The notes under the pieces were generated by a model, which saw nothing but the letters and a program-made list of their open reading frames with translations, did no database searches and had not been told where the DNA came from. Source: CAYUNA01 sp047629355 (GTDB lineage Bacteria; Bacteroidota; Bacteroidia; Chitinophagales; Saprospiraceae). Taken from it: a stretch of DNA of 6,469 bases. Positions 1 through 6,077 of this stretch are shown piece after piece. The first letter of the stretch is position 1, and each line of letters opens with the position of its first letter. The DNA is taken from the NCBI GenBank assembly GCA_047629355.1, contig JBLHWU010000305.1, forward strand, positions 1 through 6,469, given 5' to 3'. The position numbers and the translations under genes were made by a program.

Positions 1-320
1 TTTTCCCTTCTAAAAAACACAAAAAATAGTTCCGTAACGAAGGCTATGCAACGATTTTTTGAATTCTTTAGAAGAAAAAATTACGGCGCATTATGGTCCA
101 ACTTATTAAATCGTTTTTACTAAGGGATTTAAAAAATGTACGATGACTAAAATCTTAAAGTTTTCTTATAAAATCTATCCAACTGGTTAAAAGCACATCA
201 TTCCCGTTACTTTTGACGTTACTATATCGTCTAAATGAGTAGGCTGTTTGACCGTGTGCCATGTGCCGAAAACCTTCAGCCATCTTCAAATATCGAATTT
301 CAAAAATTAAAATAACAACA
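1..320. other. Noncoding leader region upstream of the DUF4197 gene
   Basis: No convincing gene is visible on either strand; the short open frames have no recognisable product. The stretch is very AT-rich. It contains a weak 7-bp inverted repeat (TTAAATC/GATTTAA, about 108-134) and one good match to the Bacteroidota -7 promoter element at 208-215. An ATG at 261 is in frame with the downstream gene, but it would add a charged 20-residue leader in front of a normal signal peptide, so I treat 261-320 as untranslated. Confidence 0.6.
208..215 (+). promoter_or_regulatory. Candidate Bacteroidota -7 promoter element (TACTTTTG)
   Basis: TACTTTTG matches the TAnnTTTG consensus used by the Bacteroidota primary sigma factor. 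It would place transcription initiation near 221, giving a leader of about 100 nt before the ATG at 321. No clear TTTG -33 partner is seen at the expected spacing, so this is a motif match only. Confidence 0.35.
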
Positions 321-1073
321 ATGATGATGATTCAAAAAATCTTACTTTTCTGCGCCGTTTTCGCTTTCGGAACGACTGCCAACGCGCAATTTGGTGACCT
401 GCTTAACAAAGCCAAAGAAACGGCTGATGTGCTAAAAAATGGTGGCAGCGTGAAAGATTTATCGCAAGGCGAGGTCGGTAATGGTCTCAAAGAAGCCCTT
501 AATCTTGGTGTCAAAAAAGCAGTCAGTGAACTTTCAGCTGAAAATGGCTACTTGGAAAGTCCCTATAAAATATTGATTCCAGAAGATGCACGGAAGGTGA
601 CGAATAAATTGAAAATGGTGCCTGGTTTTCAAGATGTGGAAACTAAGTTGGTCAATAAAATGAACGCAGCTGCAGAAATTGCGGCTAAAAAAGCAACGCC
701 GATTTTCATCAATGCCATCAAATCTATGACGATTGATGACGCGATGGGTATTTTAATGGGCGACAAAGATTCTGCGACTCGCTACTTGGAAAAAGGGACT
801 TCAGATGCTTTGCGTGCGGAATTTTTACCAGTTATACAAAGCGCATTGGACGAAGTAAATGCACGTACTTACTGGCGTAGTGCCGTGACGGCTTATAATA
901 AAGTACCTTTTGTTCAGAAATCTAATCCGGAATTGGATGACCATGTTACGCGCATGGCTTTGACAGGTATGTTTAAAGAAGTGGAAGTGAAAGAGCGAGA
1001 TATTCGTACCAACCAGTCTTCACGAACGTCGGATTTGTTGAAGGATGTTTTTGCGAAGCAGGATAAGAAGTAA
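321..1073 (+). CDS. Exported DUF4197 domain protein
   Basis: A 250-residue protein from the ATG at 321. Residues 1-22 form a typical signal peptide (three Met, Lys6, hydrophobic ILLFCAVFAF, then an Ala-Asn-Ala cleavage motif before Gln23), so export to the periplasm is expected. Residues about 47-245 match the DUF4197 pattern as I remember it: GLKEAL near 55-60, YKILIPEDARKV near 82-93, the MNAAAEIAAKKATPIF block at 114-129, and MTIDDAMGILMGDKDSATRYL at 136-156. The family is widespread in Proteobacteria and Bacteroidota, and I know of no established biochemical function. Start choice: ATGs at 321, 324 and 327 are adjacent; the in-frame ATG at 261 would put an unusually long basic segment before the signal peptide. 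No Shine-Dalgarno is visible, as is usual in this phylum. The gene is monocistronic here and converges on galM, with a hairpin between them. Confidence 0.88.
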   Translation: MMMIQKILLFCAVFAFGTTANAQFGDLLNKAKETADVLKNGGSVKDLSQGEVGNGLKEALNLGVKKAVSELSAENGYLESPYKILIPEDARKVTNKLKMVPGFQDVETKLVNKMNAAAEIAAKKATPIFINAIKSMTIDDAMGILMGDKDSATRYLEKGTSDALRAEFLPVIQSALDEVNARTYWRSAVTAYNKVPFVQKSNPELDDHVTRMALTGMFKEVEVKERDIRTNQSSRTSDLLKDVFAKQDKK

Positions 1074-1080
1074 GTTATTG

Positions 1081-1133
1081 GTTGATTGATTATTCGTTGA
1101 TTTAGTCACAAAATTTACCAATAATCAATCAAC
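1081..1133. terminator. Hairpin between convergent genes, probable bidirectional terminator
   Basis: GTTGATTGATTATT at 1081-1094 is the exact reverse complement of AATAATCAATCAAC at 1120-1133, giving a perfect 14-bp stem with a 25-nt loop. It starts 8 nt after the DUF4197 stop, and its other arm touches the galM stop codon, the right place to end both transcripts. No long U tract follows on either strand, so it is not a textbook intrinsic terminator; it could instead protect the 3' ends. Confidence 0.6.
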
Positions 1134-2218
1134 TACTTTAAAACTCCAAACCGATAAACCGTCCTTGATTTGTAAGTATCTCCTACTTCCAAAATCGTCG
1201 AAGGAAAACTCGGCTGATTCGGCGAATCTGGAAAATGCTGCGTTTCTAAGCAGAATGCCGACCTTTTTTGATGGTGAATGCCGTTCTTTCCTTTCGAGTC
1301 CAACCAATTTCCTGTATACAATTGAATCCCTGGTTCCGTCGTTAAAATAGTCAAAGTCCTTCCCGTTTCTGATTCGACGACTTCCGCTACGATTGGCAGT
1401 TTTTGATTGGTCGCATCTATTACAAAATTATGGTCAAATCCATTGCCATATTCCAACTGCACCTGCTTTTCCTCTATACTTTTTCCGATGGATTTTAAGT
1501 TTCTAAAATCAAAAGGTGTCTTTTCGACAGGCATCAATTTCCCCGTTGGAATACAGGTCGAATCAATGGCAGTGATATGGCTGGCGTTAATTTTTAATTC
1601 ATGGGTAAGCACATCAGATTTGCCGCCATTTTTTAGATTAAAATAAGGATGACTCGTCAAATTAACAATTGTTTTTTTATCTGTAACTGCCTCATAATCA
1701 ATAACCAACTCGTTGTTTTCAAAAAAGGAATACGTCACTGTACAAGCCAAACTTCCCGGATAGCCTTCTTCTCCATCAGGACTGAGATAAGTTAACTGTA
1801 AACTTTTTTGCCCATATTTTTCAATAACAATTGCTTTCCAAATTTGTCTATCAAAACCATTAAGACCGCCGTGCAAATGATTTTGTCCATTATTTTTAGC
1901 CACATCGAAACCTTCCTTATCTATAAAAAAATGTCCCTTAGCAATCCGATTGGCATATCGTCCAATAATGCTACCAAAATGAGCGTCATTCTTAGTTAAA
2001 TAACTTTCCAAATCATCAAACCCAAGCATTACTTCGCCTAATTCTCCATTTCTATCAGGCACTTTTGTAGAAACAATGATGCCGCCATAATTGATAATTT
2101 GTGCAACTCCTCCTGCCTCATTTTGCAAGGTAAAAAGGTCAATAATTTGTCCCTCCGCAATTTTACCAAAAATCGTTTTTGTAATGGTCGGTTGCATTTT
2201 TATTGCATTTGAAACCAT
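1133..2218 (-). CDS. galM: Aldose 1-epimerase (galactose mutarotase)
   Basis: Interconverts alpha and beta anomers of galactose and glucose, feeding beta-D-galactose breakdown through the Leloir pathway; cytoplasmic. From the ATG at 2218 the protein is 361 residues, near the usual 340-380 of the family. The active site described for Lactococcus GalM is intact: Arg91 in GRYANR, His116 in NHLHGG, His190 in SHPYFNL, Asp262 in GNGFDHNF and the catalytic base Glu325 in CLETQHFPDSPN. Spacing between these residues matches the known enzyme to within a residue or so. No signal peptide is seen, although some Bacteroidota homologues are exported. The start is uncertain: an in-frame TTG at 2233 and an ATG at 2197 (giving MQPTITK) are alternatives, and 2197 fits family N-termini best, while GGAT lies upstream of 2218. 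It is downstream of and co-directional with pfkA, but the roughly 210-bp gap with hairpins argues for its own promoter. Confidence 0.93.
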   Translation of the reverse strand: MVSNAIKMQPTITKTIFGKIAEGQIIDLFTLQNEAGGVAQIINYGGIIVSTKVPDRNGELGEVMLGFDDLESYLTKNDAHFGSIIGRYANRIAKGHFFIDKEGFDVAKNNGQNHLHGGLNGFDRQIWKAIVIEKYGQKSLQLTYLSPDGEEGYPGSLACTVTYSFFENNELVIDYEAVTDKKTIVNLTSHPYFNLKNGGKSDVLTHELKINASHITAIDSTCIPTGKLMPVEKTPFDFRNLKSIGKSIEEKQVQLEYGNGFDHNFVIDATNQKLPIVAEVVESETGRTLTILTTEPGIQLYTGNWLDSKGKNGIHHQKRSAFCLETQHFPDSPNQPSFPSTILEVGDTYKSRTVYRFGVLK

Positions 2219-2251
2219 AAGTAGGCTATCCAATTTATGTTGATATTTGAG

Positions 2252-2280
2252 AAGAGAGGAAATTGCAATTTTTCTCTCTT
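2252..2280. promoter_or_regulatory. Dyad in the galM leader, possible operator
   Basis: The core AAATTGCAATTT (2260-2271) is a perfect 12-bp palindrome, flanked on the left by AAGAGAG and on the right by CTCTCTT, giving near-complete dyad symmetry over 29 bp with one unpaired base. It lies 34-62 nt upstream of the galM ATG at 2218, just downstream of TATATTTT (2285-2292, minus strand), a one-mismatch version of the -7 element. That position would suit a repressor operator; it could also fold as an RNA hairpin in the leader. The symmetry is seen; the role is inferred. Confidence 0.45.
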
Positions 2281-2298
2281 TAATAAAATATACTGCGC

Positions 2299-2313
2299 GC
2301 TACCTGCGGCAGC
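2299..2313. repeat. Small GC-rich hairpin, REP-like patch
   Basis: GCTACCTGCGGCAGC forms a 6-bp stem with a 3-nt loop when read on the minus strand (one G-U pair). It sits in the GC-rich patch of about 2292-2318, which contrasts sharply with the AT-rich gap around it and directly abuts the larger inverted repeat at 2321-2372. Together they resemble dispersed palindromic intergenic repeats of the REP type; copy number cannot be judged from one window. Confidence 0.4.
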
Positions 2314-2320
2314 ACGGGTT

Positions 2321-2372
2321 GAGTTTGATGGATAAAAGCGGTTTTTACAAACCACTTTTATCCCTCAAACTC
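2321..2372. repeat. 24-bp inverted repeat between pfkA and galM
   Basis: The arms 2321-2344 and 2349-2372 are reverse complements at 22 of 24 positions, with a 4-nt loop (TTAC). The conserved core reads GGATAAAAG on the left arm and CTTTTATCC on the right. Transcribed from the minus strand it lies about 59 nt after the pfkA stop, so it would make a very stable hairpin at the 3' end of pfkA mRNA. It has no U tract, so it may act as a 3' stabiliser or attenuator, or be a repetitive palindrome, rather than an ordinary intrinsic terminator. Confidence 0.75.
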
Positions 2373-2430
2373 CTTTCTATTGTCATCAAAATTTTTGAGT
2401 CCCCTACTTAGCAATGCCGAGAGAATAAAC

Positions 2431-3435
2431 TTACAAGGCCAAAATTTCCGCCAAAGCCAACAAGTCTTGATTTGGATGCTTTTTCTTATTAATTGCATCA
2501 TCAAAAGAGGTATAAACTATTTTAGAATTAATAGACCCTGCCATTACATCTAACTGACCGTTCAATAAGCCTTCCACCGCGCCATAGCCCAATCGAGTCG
2601 CCAATACTCTATCGGAAGCCGAGGGAGAACCGCCCCGCTGCAAGTGTCCAATAATCGCCACTTTGGTCTCAAAATGAGGAAATTCTTTCCGGACTTTTTC
2701 CGCAATTGCCATCGCCCCACCAGTTTCATCACCTTCTGCCACCACGACCATGCTAAACAATTTTTTGCGCTTAATTCCCTTCTTCAAAAGGTTAATTAAC
2801 GACTCGCTGTCCGAACTTTTCTCTGGTATCAAAATCCCACTCGCACCGCTACCAATACCTGTATATAAAGCAATCTCGCCCGAATGTCGTCCCATCACTT
2901 CAATAAAAAACAACCGACTATGCGAATCTGCCGTATCCCGAATTCTATCAACCGCTTCTACTGCTGTATTCACCGCTGTATCGAAGCCAATCGTAAAATC
3001 CGTACCATATATATCATTATCAATCGTGCCCGGTACACCGACAAACGCAATATCAGAATATTCTTCGCAAAAAACCTTCGCGCCCGCAAACGTTCCGTTA
3101 CCACCGATAGCAATGCAAGCATCAAGATCGTAGGATTTGAGCGATTCGTAGGCCTGATTTCTACCTTCGGGCGTCATAAACTCCATACTACGCGATGTCT
3201 TCAGAATCGTGCCGCCTCGATGAATGATATTTCGGACAGATTTAGTTTCCAAACGCTCAATATCTCCCTTAATCATCCCTTCGTAACCATTTTTGATACC
3301 ATATACATGCAGCCCTTTGTAAGTACCATATCGTACTACGGCTCGCACTGCCGCGTTCATACCTGGAGCATCTCCACCAGAAGTGAACACACCAATTCGT
3401 TTGATTTCTTTTGCTTTTTCTGCTTTCTTTGACAT
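2431..3435 (-). CDS. pfkA: 6-phosphofructokinase, ATP-dependent type (PfkA family)
   Basis: Phosphorylates fructose 6-phosphate to fructose 1,6-bisphosphate, the committed step of glycolysis; cytoplasmic, normally a homotetramer. Its 334 residues fit the bacterial short form (E. coli 320) with a slightly longer charged N-terminus. Visible motifs: TSGGDAPGMNA at 18-28, RGGTILKTSR at 73-82 (Arg82 = E. coli Arg72), PGTIDND at 135-141 (Asp139 is the catalytic base, Asp141 its partner), MGRH at 181-184, and GHLQRGGSP at 263-271. Gly114, the ATP-type residue in E. coli Gly104, is present. Odd points: Asn113 replaces the Mg-contacting Asp of GGDG, and Ser199 replaces the E. coli effector-site Glu187. 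Effector-site Arg31 and Arg35 are kept. The ATG at 3435 is preceded by AAGAAAAG, a weak possible ribosome site. It diverges from the repeat protein gene across a 706-bp gap. Confidence 0.95.
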   Translation of the reverse strand: MSKKAEKAKEIKRIGVFTSGGDAPGMNAAVRAVVRYGTYKGLHVYGIKNGYEGMIKGDIERLETKSVRNIIHRGGTILKTSRSMEFMTPEGRNQAYESLKSYDLDACIAIGGNGTFAGAKVFCEEYSDIAFVGVPGTIDNDIYGTDFTIGFDTAVNTAVEAVDRIRDTADSHSRLFFIEVMGRHSGEIALYTGIGSGASGILIPEKSSDSESLINLLKKGIKRKKLFSMVVVAEGDETGGAMAIAEKVRKEFPHFETKVAIIGHLQRGGSPSASDRVLATRLGYGAVEGLLNGQLDVMAGSINSKIVYTSFDDAINKKKHPNQDLLALAEILAL

Positions 3436-3528
3436 AGCTTTTCTTAATTTTAGAAGAGAAAATCTTAGTTAGGAACGTGTAAAGAATGACTTACAACACT
3501 TTTGAGTTTATTTTGCCCTTATTTTTCA

Positions 3529-3572
3529 CTTTTGAAATACTAATTATGTCAACATAACTCCCATTTCAAAAG
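3529..3572. promoter_or_regulatory. Nested symmetric dyad upstream of pfkA
   Basis: The outer arms CTTTTGAAAT (3529-3538) and ATTTCAAAAG (3563-3572) are exact reverse complements. The inner arms TTATGT (3544-3549) and ACATAA (3552-3557) are also exact. Both pairs share the same centre at 3550.5 and are separated by 5 nt on each side. It lies 94-137 nt upstream of the pfkA ATG. It could be a composite operator for a tetrameric or paired-dimer regulator, or a leader hairpin with a symmetric internal loop. The symmetry is directly seen; the function is inferred. Confidence 0.5.
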
Positions 3573-3669
3573 CAAAAACTAAGACCAAACTGATTCTCAA
3601 AATCTGTTATAACTTATTCTTTGCACGTTTCTTAGTAGGTTATTAATTTCTCAATCCCCTATTGAATGG

Positions 3670-3677
3670 CAAATTTA
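3670..3677 (-). promoter_or_regulatory. Weak candidate -7 element for pfkA
   Basis: On the minus strand this reads TAAATTTG, matching TAnnTTTG. It would give pfkA a long leader of about 225 nt that includes the nested dyad at 3529-3572. No -33 partner was found at normal spacing, so chance occurrence in AT-rich DNA is quite possible. Confidence 0.22.
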
Positions 3678-3738
3678 AAAAATGTTATGAGAAATTGTAT
3701 ATTTTACAATAAGAGTAATTTTTTTTTAGTCCTTTAGA

Positions 3739-3755
3739 TTGAGTTTAAAACTCAA
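3739..3755. promoter_or_regulatory. Perfect 17-nt palindrome in the divergent region
   Basis: TTGAGTTT-A-AAACTCAA is a perfect inverted repeat with a single central base, lying about 300 bp from the pfkA start and 390 bp from the repeat-protein start. No U-rich run follows in a suitable orientation, so a terminator is unlikely. It could be a protein-binding site, but an AT-rich background produces some palindromes by chance. Confidence 0.3.
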
Positions 3756-4004
3756 AAAGTATTCAATCATATAAATGTGGCACAATATCGCATTAAACAA
3801 TAATACCAAGCAAATAACTCTTTAGAAAAAAAAATACTTTCTTTTTCAACTAAGATTCCGACAATGTGTGACTTTCGTAAATGTATCAGTCTAATTAAAA
3901 GTAAAAAAGCATTCAATTTCAATTAAACCCTAACCTACTATTCAAGCGATTTTACTTATCGTTACTACTAAATAATATATAGCATTATAAAATTTAATTT
4001 CTTT

Positions 4005-4037
4005 AAAAAAAAAAGAAAAAAACACTCATTATATTTG
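4005..4037 (+). promoter_or_regulatory. Candidate promoter of the repeat protein gene (A tracts plus TATATTTG)
   Basis: TATATTTG at 4030-4037 fits the Bacteroidota -7 consensus TAnnTTTG exactly. Runs of ten and seven A (4005-4014, 4016-4022) lie just upstream, where an UP-like A tract would be expected. Predicted initiation near 4043 leaves a leader of about 100 nt. A TTTG -33 box is not evident. A 7-bp inverted repeat (CTCATTA at 4025-4031, TAATGAG at 4042-4048) brackets the -7 element and might be a repressor site. Confidence 0.45.
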
Positions 4038-4071
4038 TTTTTAATGAGACAATTTTATTTTGCGCCATCTA

Positions 4072-4084
4072 ACTACTTAGTAGT
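4072..4084. promoter_or_regulatory. 13-nt palindrome in the leader of the repeat protein gene
   Basis: ACTACT-T-AGTAGT is a perfect inverted repeat with one central base, about 30 nt downstream of the predicted transcription start and 58 nt ahead of the ATG. The single-base centre prevents a good RNA hairpin, so if functional it is more likely a DNA-binding site. Its position is the only support for a role. Confidence 0.28.
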
Positions 4085-4141
4085 CGTATATTTAAACATT
4101 TAAAATATTACAAATATTTTTACAAAACAGACCTTTCGATT

Positions 4142-5077
4142 ATGAAAATTTACTTTAAACTATTTTTAGCAAGTGCCTTCGTTTTTTCGGCTACCTTATC
4201 TTACGGACAAGATATGCCACCAATGGAAGCTGGTAAGTGTTTCGCAAAATGTATTACACCAGACCAGTACAGCACTGAAGAAAAAAGAATTATGGTTAAG
4301 CCAGCTTACAAGACTTTGTCTGTAACGCCAGCGGAATACCGTACTGAAGAAGAAAAAATTATGATTAAGCCGGCTTCTAAACGTTTCGTTTATGTGCCTG
4401 CAACTTTCACTACTTCTCAGCGAACAATCCAAGTTGAAGATCCGTACAACGAAATCCGTACGACTCCTGCTTCTTTTGCTGGTGGTTCTGAGCGTATTTT
4501 AGTTCAGCCTAAAGCTGTACGATGGGAATACCAAAAGAATACAACGAACTGTCAGTCTCCAACTGGTGACTGTATCGTAGCTTGTGCGGTTGAATACCCA
4601 GAAGAATACCGAAATGTATCAACACAAGTTGTTGACCGTGCTGCTGGTTTTACGAAGTCTGAAAAAGGTGGACGTTCAATCACTGTTGATATCCAAGAAA
4701 TTGGAACACCTGCTCGTGTTGACGAAATTGCAGTACCTGCTGAATACACAACTATCACTAAAAGAATGTTGGTGAAAGATGAAGCAATTGCTGAAAATGC
4801 AGTACCTGCTGAATATGCAGTTGAAACTATGCGTGTAATGTCTTCACAAGGTGGTCAGTCTTCTTGGGAAGAAATTCTTTGTGATGTTAAAGTTACAGGA
4901 AACACAACTCAACAAGTTCAACGTGCATTGGCTAACAAAGGTTATGATCCAGGTCCAGTTGATGGCGTAATGGGTGCTAAAACTCGTAATGCTTTGGCTA
5001 AATACCAAAGTGACAATGGCTTGAAAGTAGGTGGTATGACTATCGAAACTTTGAAAGCATTGGGCATACGTTTCTAA
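4142..5077 (+). CDS. Secreted 23-residue-repeat protein with C-terminal peptidoglycan-binding domain
   Basis: 311 residues. Residues 1-22 are a signal peptide (Lys2, Lys6, hydrophobic LFLASAFVFSATLSYG, cleavage probably before Gln23). Residues about 33-235 hold a repeat with consensus PAeY..ee..i.vkPa.k....v: the repeat proline is at 40, 63, 86 and 109, then 153, 199 and 222, mostly at exact multiples of 23. Six Cys (33, 37, 137, 144, 148, 247) could form disulphides. Residues about 252-311 match PG_binding_1: VQRAL at 259-263, GYDPGPVDGVMGAKTRNALAKYQ at 267-289, and TLKALGI at 303-309. It is probably a periplasmic or outer-membrane-associated protein anchored to the cell wall; I do not recognise a named gene. 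Related repeats occur, as I recall, in some Bacteroidota OmpA-type proteins. Codons such as GCT, CGT, ACT and GGT are frequent, suggesting high expression. It converges with the deacetylase gene. Confidence 0.88.
   Translation: MKIYFKLFLASAFVFSATLSYGQDMPPMEAGKCFAKCITPDQYSTEEKRIMVKPAYKTLSVTPAEYRTEEEKIMIKPASKRFVYVPATFTTSQRTIQVEDPYNEIRTTPASFAGGSERILVQPKAVRWEYQKNTTNCQSPTGDCIVACAVEYPEEYRNVSTQVVDRAAGFTKSEKGGRSITVDIQEIGTPARVDEIAVPAEYTTITKRMLVKDEAIAENAVPAEYAVETMRVMSSQGGQSSWEEILCDVKVTGNTTQQVQRALANKGYDPGPVDGVMGAKTRNALAKYQSDNGLKVGGMTIETLKALGIRF
4729..4815 (+). repeat. 18-bp direct repeat inside the repeat protein gene
   Basis: TGCAGTACCTGCTGAATA occurs at 4729-4746 and again at 4798-4815, exactly 69 bp apart, which is three times 23 codons' worth of one base per codon position, that is one 23-residue unit. 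Both copies encode AVPAEY. Near-identity at the DNA level suggests that this unit was duplicated more recently than the others, or homogenised by recombination. Confidence 0.8.
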
Positions 5078-5133
5078 GAACGGTTGACGGCGTGCGGCTC
5101 ACGGAGTCTAAGGCTTTAGACTAATGCTAAATA
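5078..5133. other. GC-rich patch and small hairpin after the repeat protein gene
   Basis: Directly after the stop codon comes a GC-rich run (about 5080-5104) containing ACGG twice, unlike the AT-rich intergenic DNA elsewhere. It is followed by a 6-bp hairpin, GTCTAA (5106-5111) with TTAGAC (5116-5121) around GGCT. The patch resembles dispersed intergenic repeat sequence, but this cannot be confirmed here. Confidence 0.35.
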
Positions 5134-5177
5134 AAAAAGGGTTGATAATTGGAGTATTCCAGTTGTCAACCCTTTTT
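5134..5177. terminator. Strong bidirectional intrinsic terminator
   Basis: The arms 5134-5153 and 5158-5177 form a 20-bp stem with two G-U pairs and a GTAT loop. The stem has a GGG/CCC core and is bounded by A5-6 on the left and T5 on the right, so each strand reads as a stem ending in a U run. It lies 57 nt after the repeat protein stop and 43 nt after the deacetylase stop. Placement and structure are those of a shared terminator for convergent genes. Confidence 0.9.
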
Positions 5178-5219
5178 CATTTCTCCCAAACACGCAACTC
5201 GAATCCCGTAACTCGCCTC

Positions 5220-6077
5220 CTAGAAATGCTTTCCAAAAAGTCGTTTTACCATATAGTAAAGATACTCTGTTTTCACGAGTTCCTCTGCTGTCCCCTCCCC
5301 TTCTTCCATTGGAAACCGCTGCCAATGTTGCGCATACCGCTGTTGTTTCAAACCTGCTGTTCCGAAAGAAATATCAATATTTTTTTCTCTAAAAATTTTA
5401 TTAAAAAAAGTATTTTCAACACCAAAATCTGTGAATGGGAATGCGAATGCACCTGTTTTTTGAGCAGTTATCCTTTTTGCAAAAATGGTACTTTCAGTCG
5501 CTTGTCTTACTTTCTCTGACAGCGGTATTTCTGAAAATAATGGATGATTTAAACTATGTCCTCCGAAAGTAAAACCTTGACTAGCAAGGCTTTGTATTTT
5601 ATTGGTCTCTAAATAAGGCTGCTTCTCTTTGAGAAAATCATCGAAATCAATATTTAGAATTTGCGCAATCTCGTCCAACTTATTTTTATTTAAAAAGTTG
5701 ATGTGCAGCAATCCCTTGGGAGCGATATTTTCTATTTCTAGATATTCCCCTTTACTAACTTCTTTTTTATTAAAAAAGTCAAGAATCAAACTCGCTTTGT
5801 ATCGAAAAAACAAGGCTTGATTGTCTACAAAATCCACATTCAAAAAGATAGTCGCCGGAACTCCTTTCCTTAGTAAGATAGGCGCAATAATATCGTAGAC
5901 TTCCCGCAGTCCGTCGTCAAAAGTTAAATGAAAATAGTTCTTATCTGGCTTTTTTAAATGACAATTATTTTTTAAAAAATCTAAATCAACAGGTTCATAA
6001 TATTTCAAGAAGAAATCAATATCTTTTTCAAATTGGTACGCCGTCCGAGGTTCGTATAAATGTGCAATATGTGGCAA
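5220..6077 (-). CDS. Polysaccharide deacetylase, CE4/NodB family (5' end unresolved)
   Basis: Predicted metal-dependent deacetylase removing N- or O-acetyl groups from a glycan; no signal peptide or membrane segment is visible in this part. From the TTG at 6077 it has 285 residues. NodB motifs: TFDDG at 52-56 (Asp54 likely base, Asp55 metal ligand), GGHSLNHP at 172-179 (His174 and His178 metal ligands), FAFPFTDFG at 211-219, and WQRFP with Arg254. Residues 90-160 form an insert of about 70 residues between the first two motifs. The TTG is only the first standard start codon: in-frame sequence upstream reads IFLPFYHAVGEAKKLPHIAH, a typical first strand of this subgroup, so the true protein must begin further upstream, yet no ATG, GTG or TTG exists there. 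Either a non-standard start (ATT at 6227 or CTG at 6179) is used, or the 5' end is broken. It is convergent with the repeat protein gene and shares its terminator. Confidence 0.82.
   Translation of the reverse strand: MPHIAHLYEPRTAYQFEKDIDFFLKYYEPVDLDFLKNNCHLKKPDKNYFHLTFDDGLREVYDIIAPILLRKGVPATIFLNVDFVDNQALFFRYKASLILDFFNKKEVSKGEYLEIENIAPKGLLHINFLNKNKLDEIAQILNIDFDDFLKEKQPYLETNKIQSLASQGFTFGGHSLNHPLFSEIPLSEKVRQATESTIFAKRITAQKTGAFAFPFTDFGVENTFFNKIFREKNIDISFGTAGLKQQRYAQHWQRFPMEEGEGTAEELVKTEYLYYMVKRLFGKHF

Larger units (their letters stand above)
3436..4141. other. Long AT-rich divergent intergenic region
   Basis: There are 706 bp without a supportable gene between pfkA (-) and the repeat protein gene (+). 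The pfkA-proximal half holds a nested dyad (3529-3572) and a minus-strand match to the -7 element (3670-3677). The middle has a perfect palindrome (3739-3755). The distal part has long A tracts (4005-4014 and 4016-4022), a good -7 element (4030-4037) and a 13-nt palindrome (4072-4084). No tRNA- or rRNA-like sequence is visible. A small RNA cannot be excluded. Confidence 0.7.

Noticed and set aside
261..320. Upstream in-frame ATG for the DUF4197 gene
   Set aside because: It adds 20 mostly basic residues in front of a complete signal peptide; the ATG cluster at 321-329 gives a normal exported-protein start.
2219..2233. TTG start of galM at 2233
   Set aside because: It adds five residues with no family match and no ribosome site; ATG at 2218 or 2197 is more plausible.
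2386..2398. 13-nt palindrome TCAAAATTTTTGA as the pfkA terminator
   Set aside because: The stem is only A-T rich and six pairs long with a one-base centre, too weak to call a terminator.
2884..3432. Long open frame on + opposite pfkA
   Set aside because: It lies entirely antisense to a clear pfkA gene and shows no recognisable domain; it is a shadow frame.
5124..5519. 131-codon open frame on + across the terminator and the deacetylase 3' end
   Set aside because: It overlaps the shared terminator and is antisense to the CE4 domain; its composition looks like reverse-frame noise.
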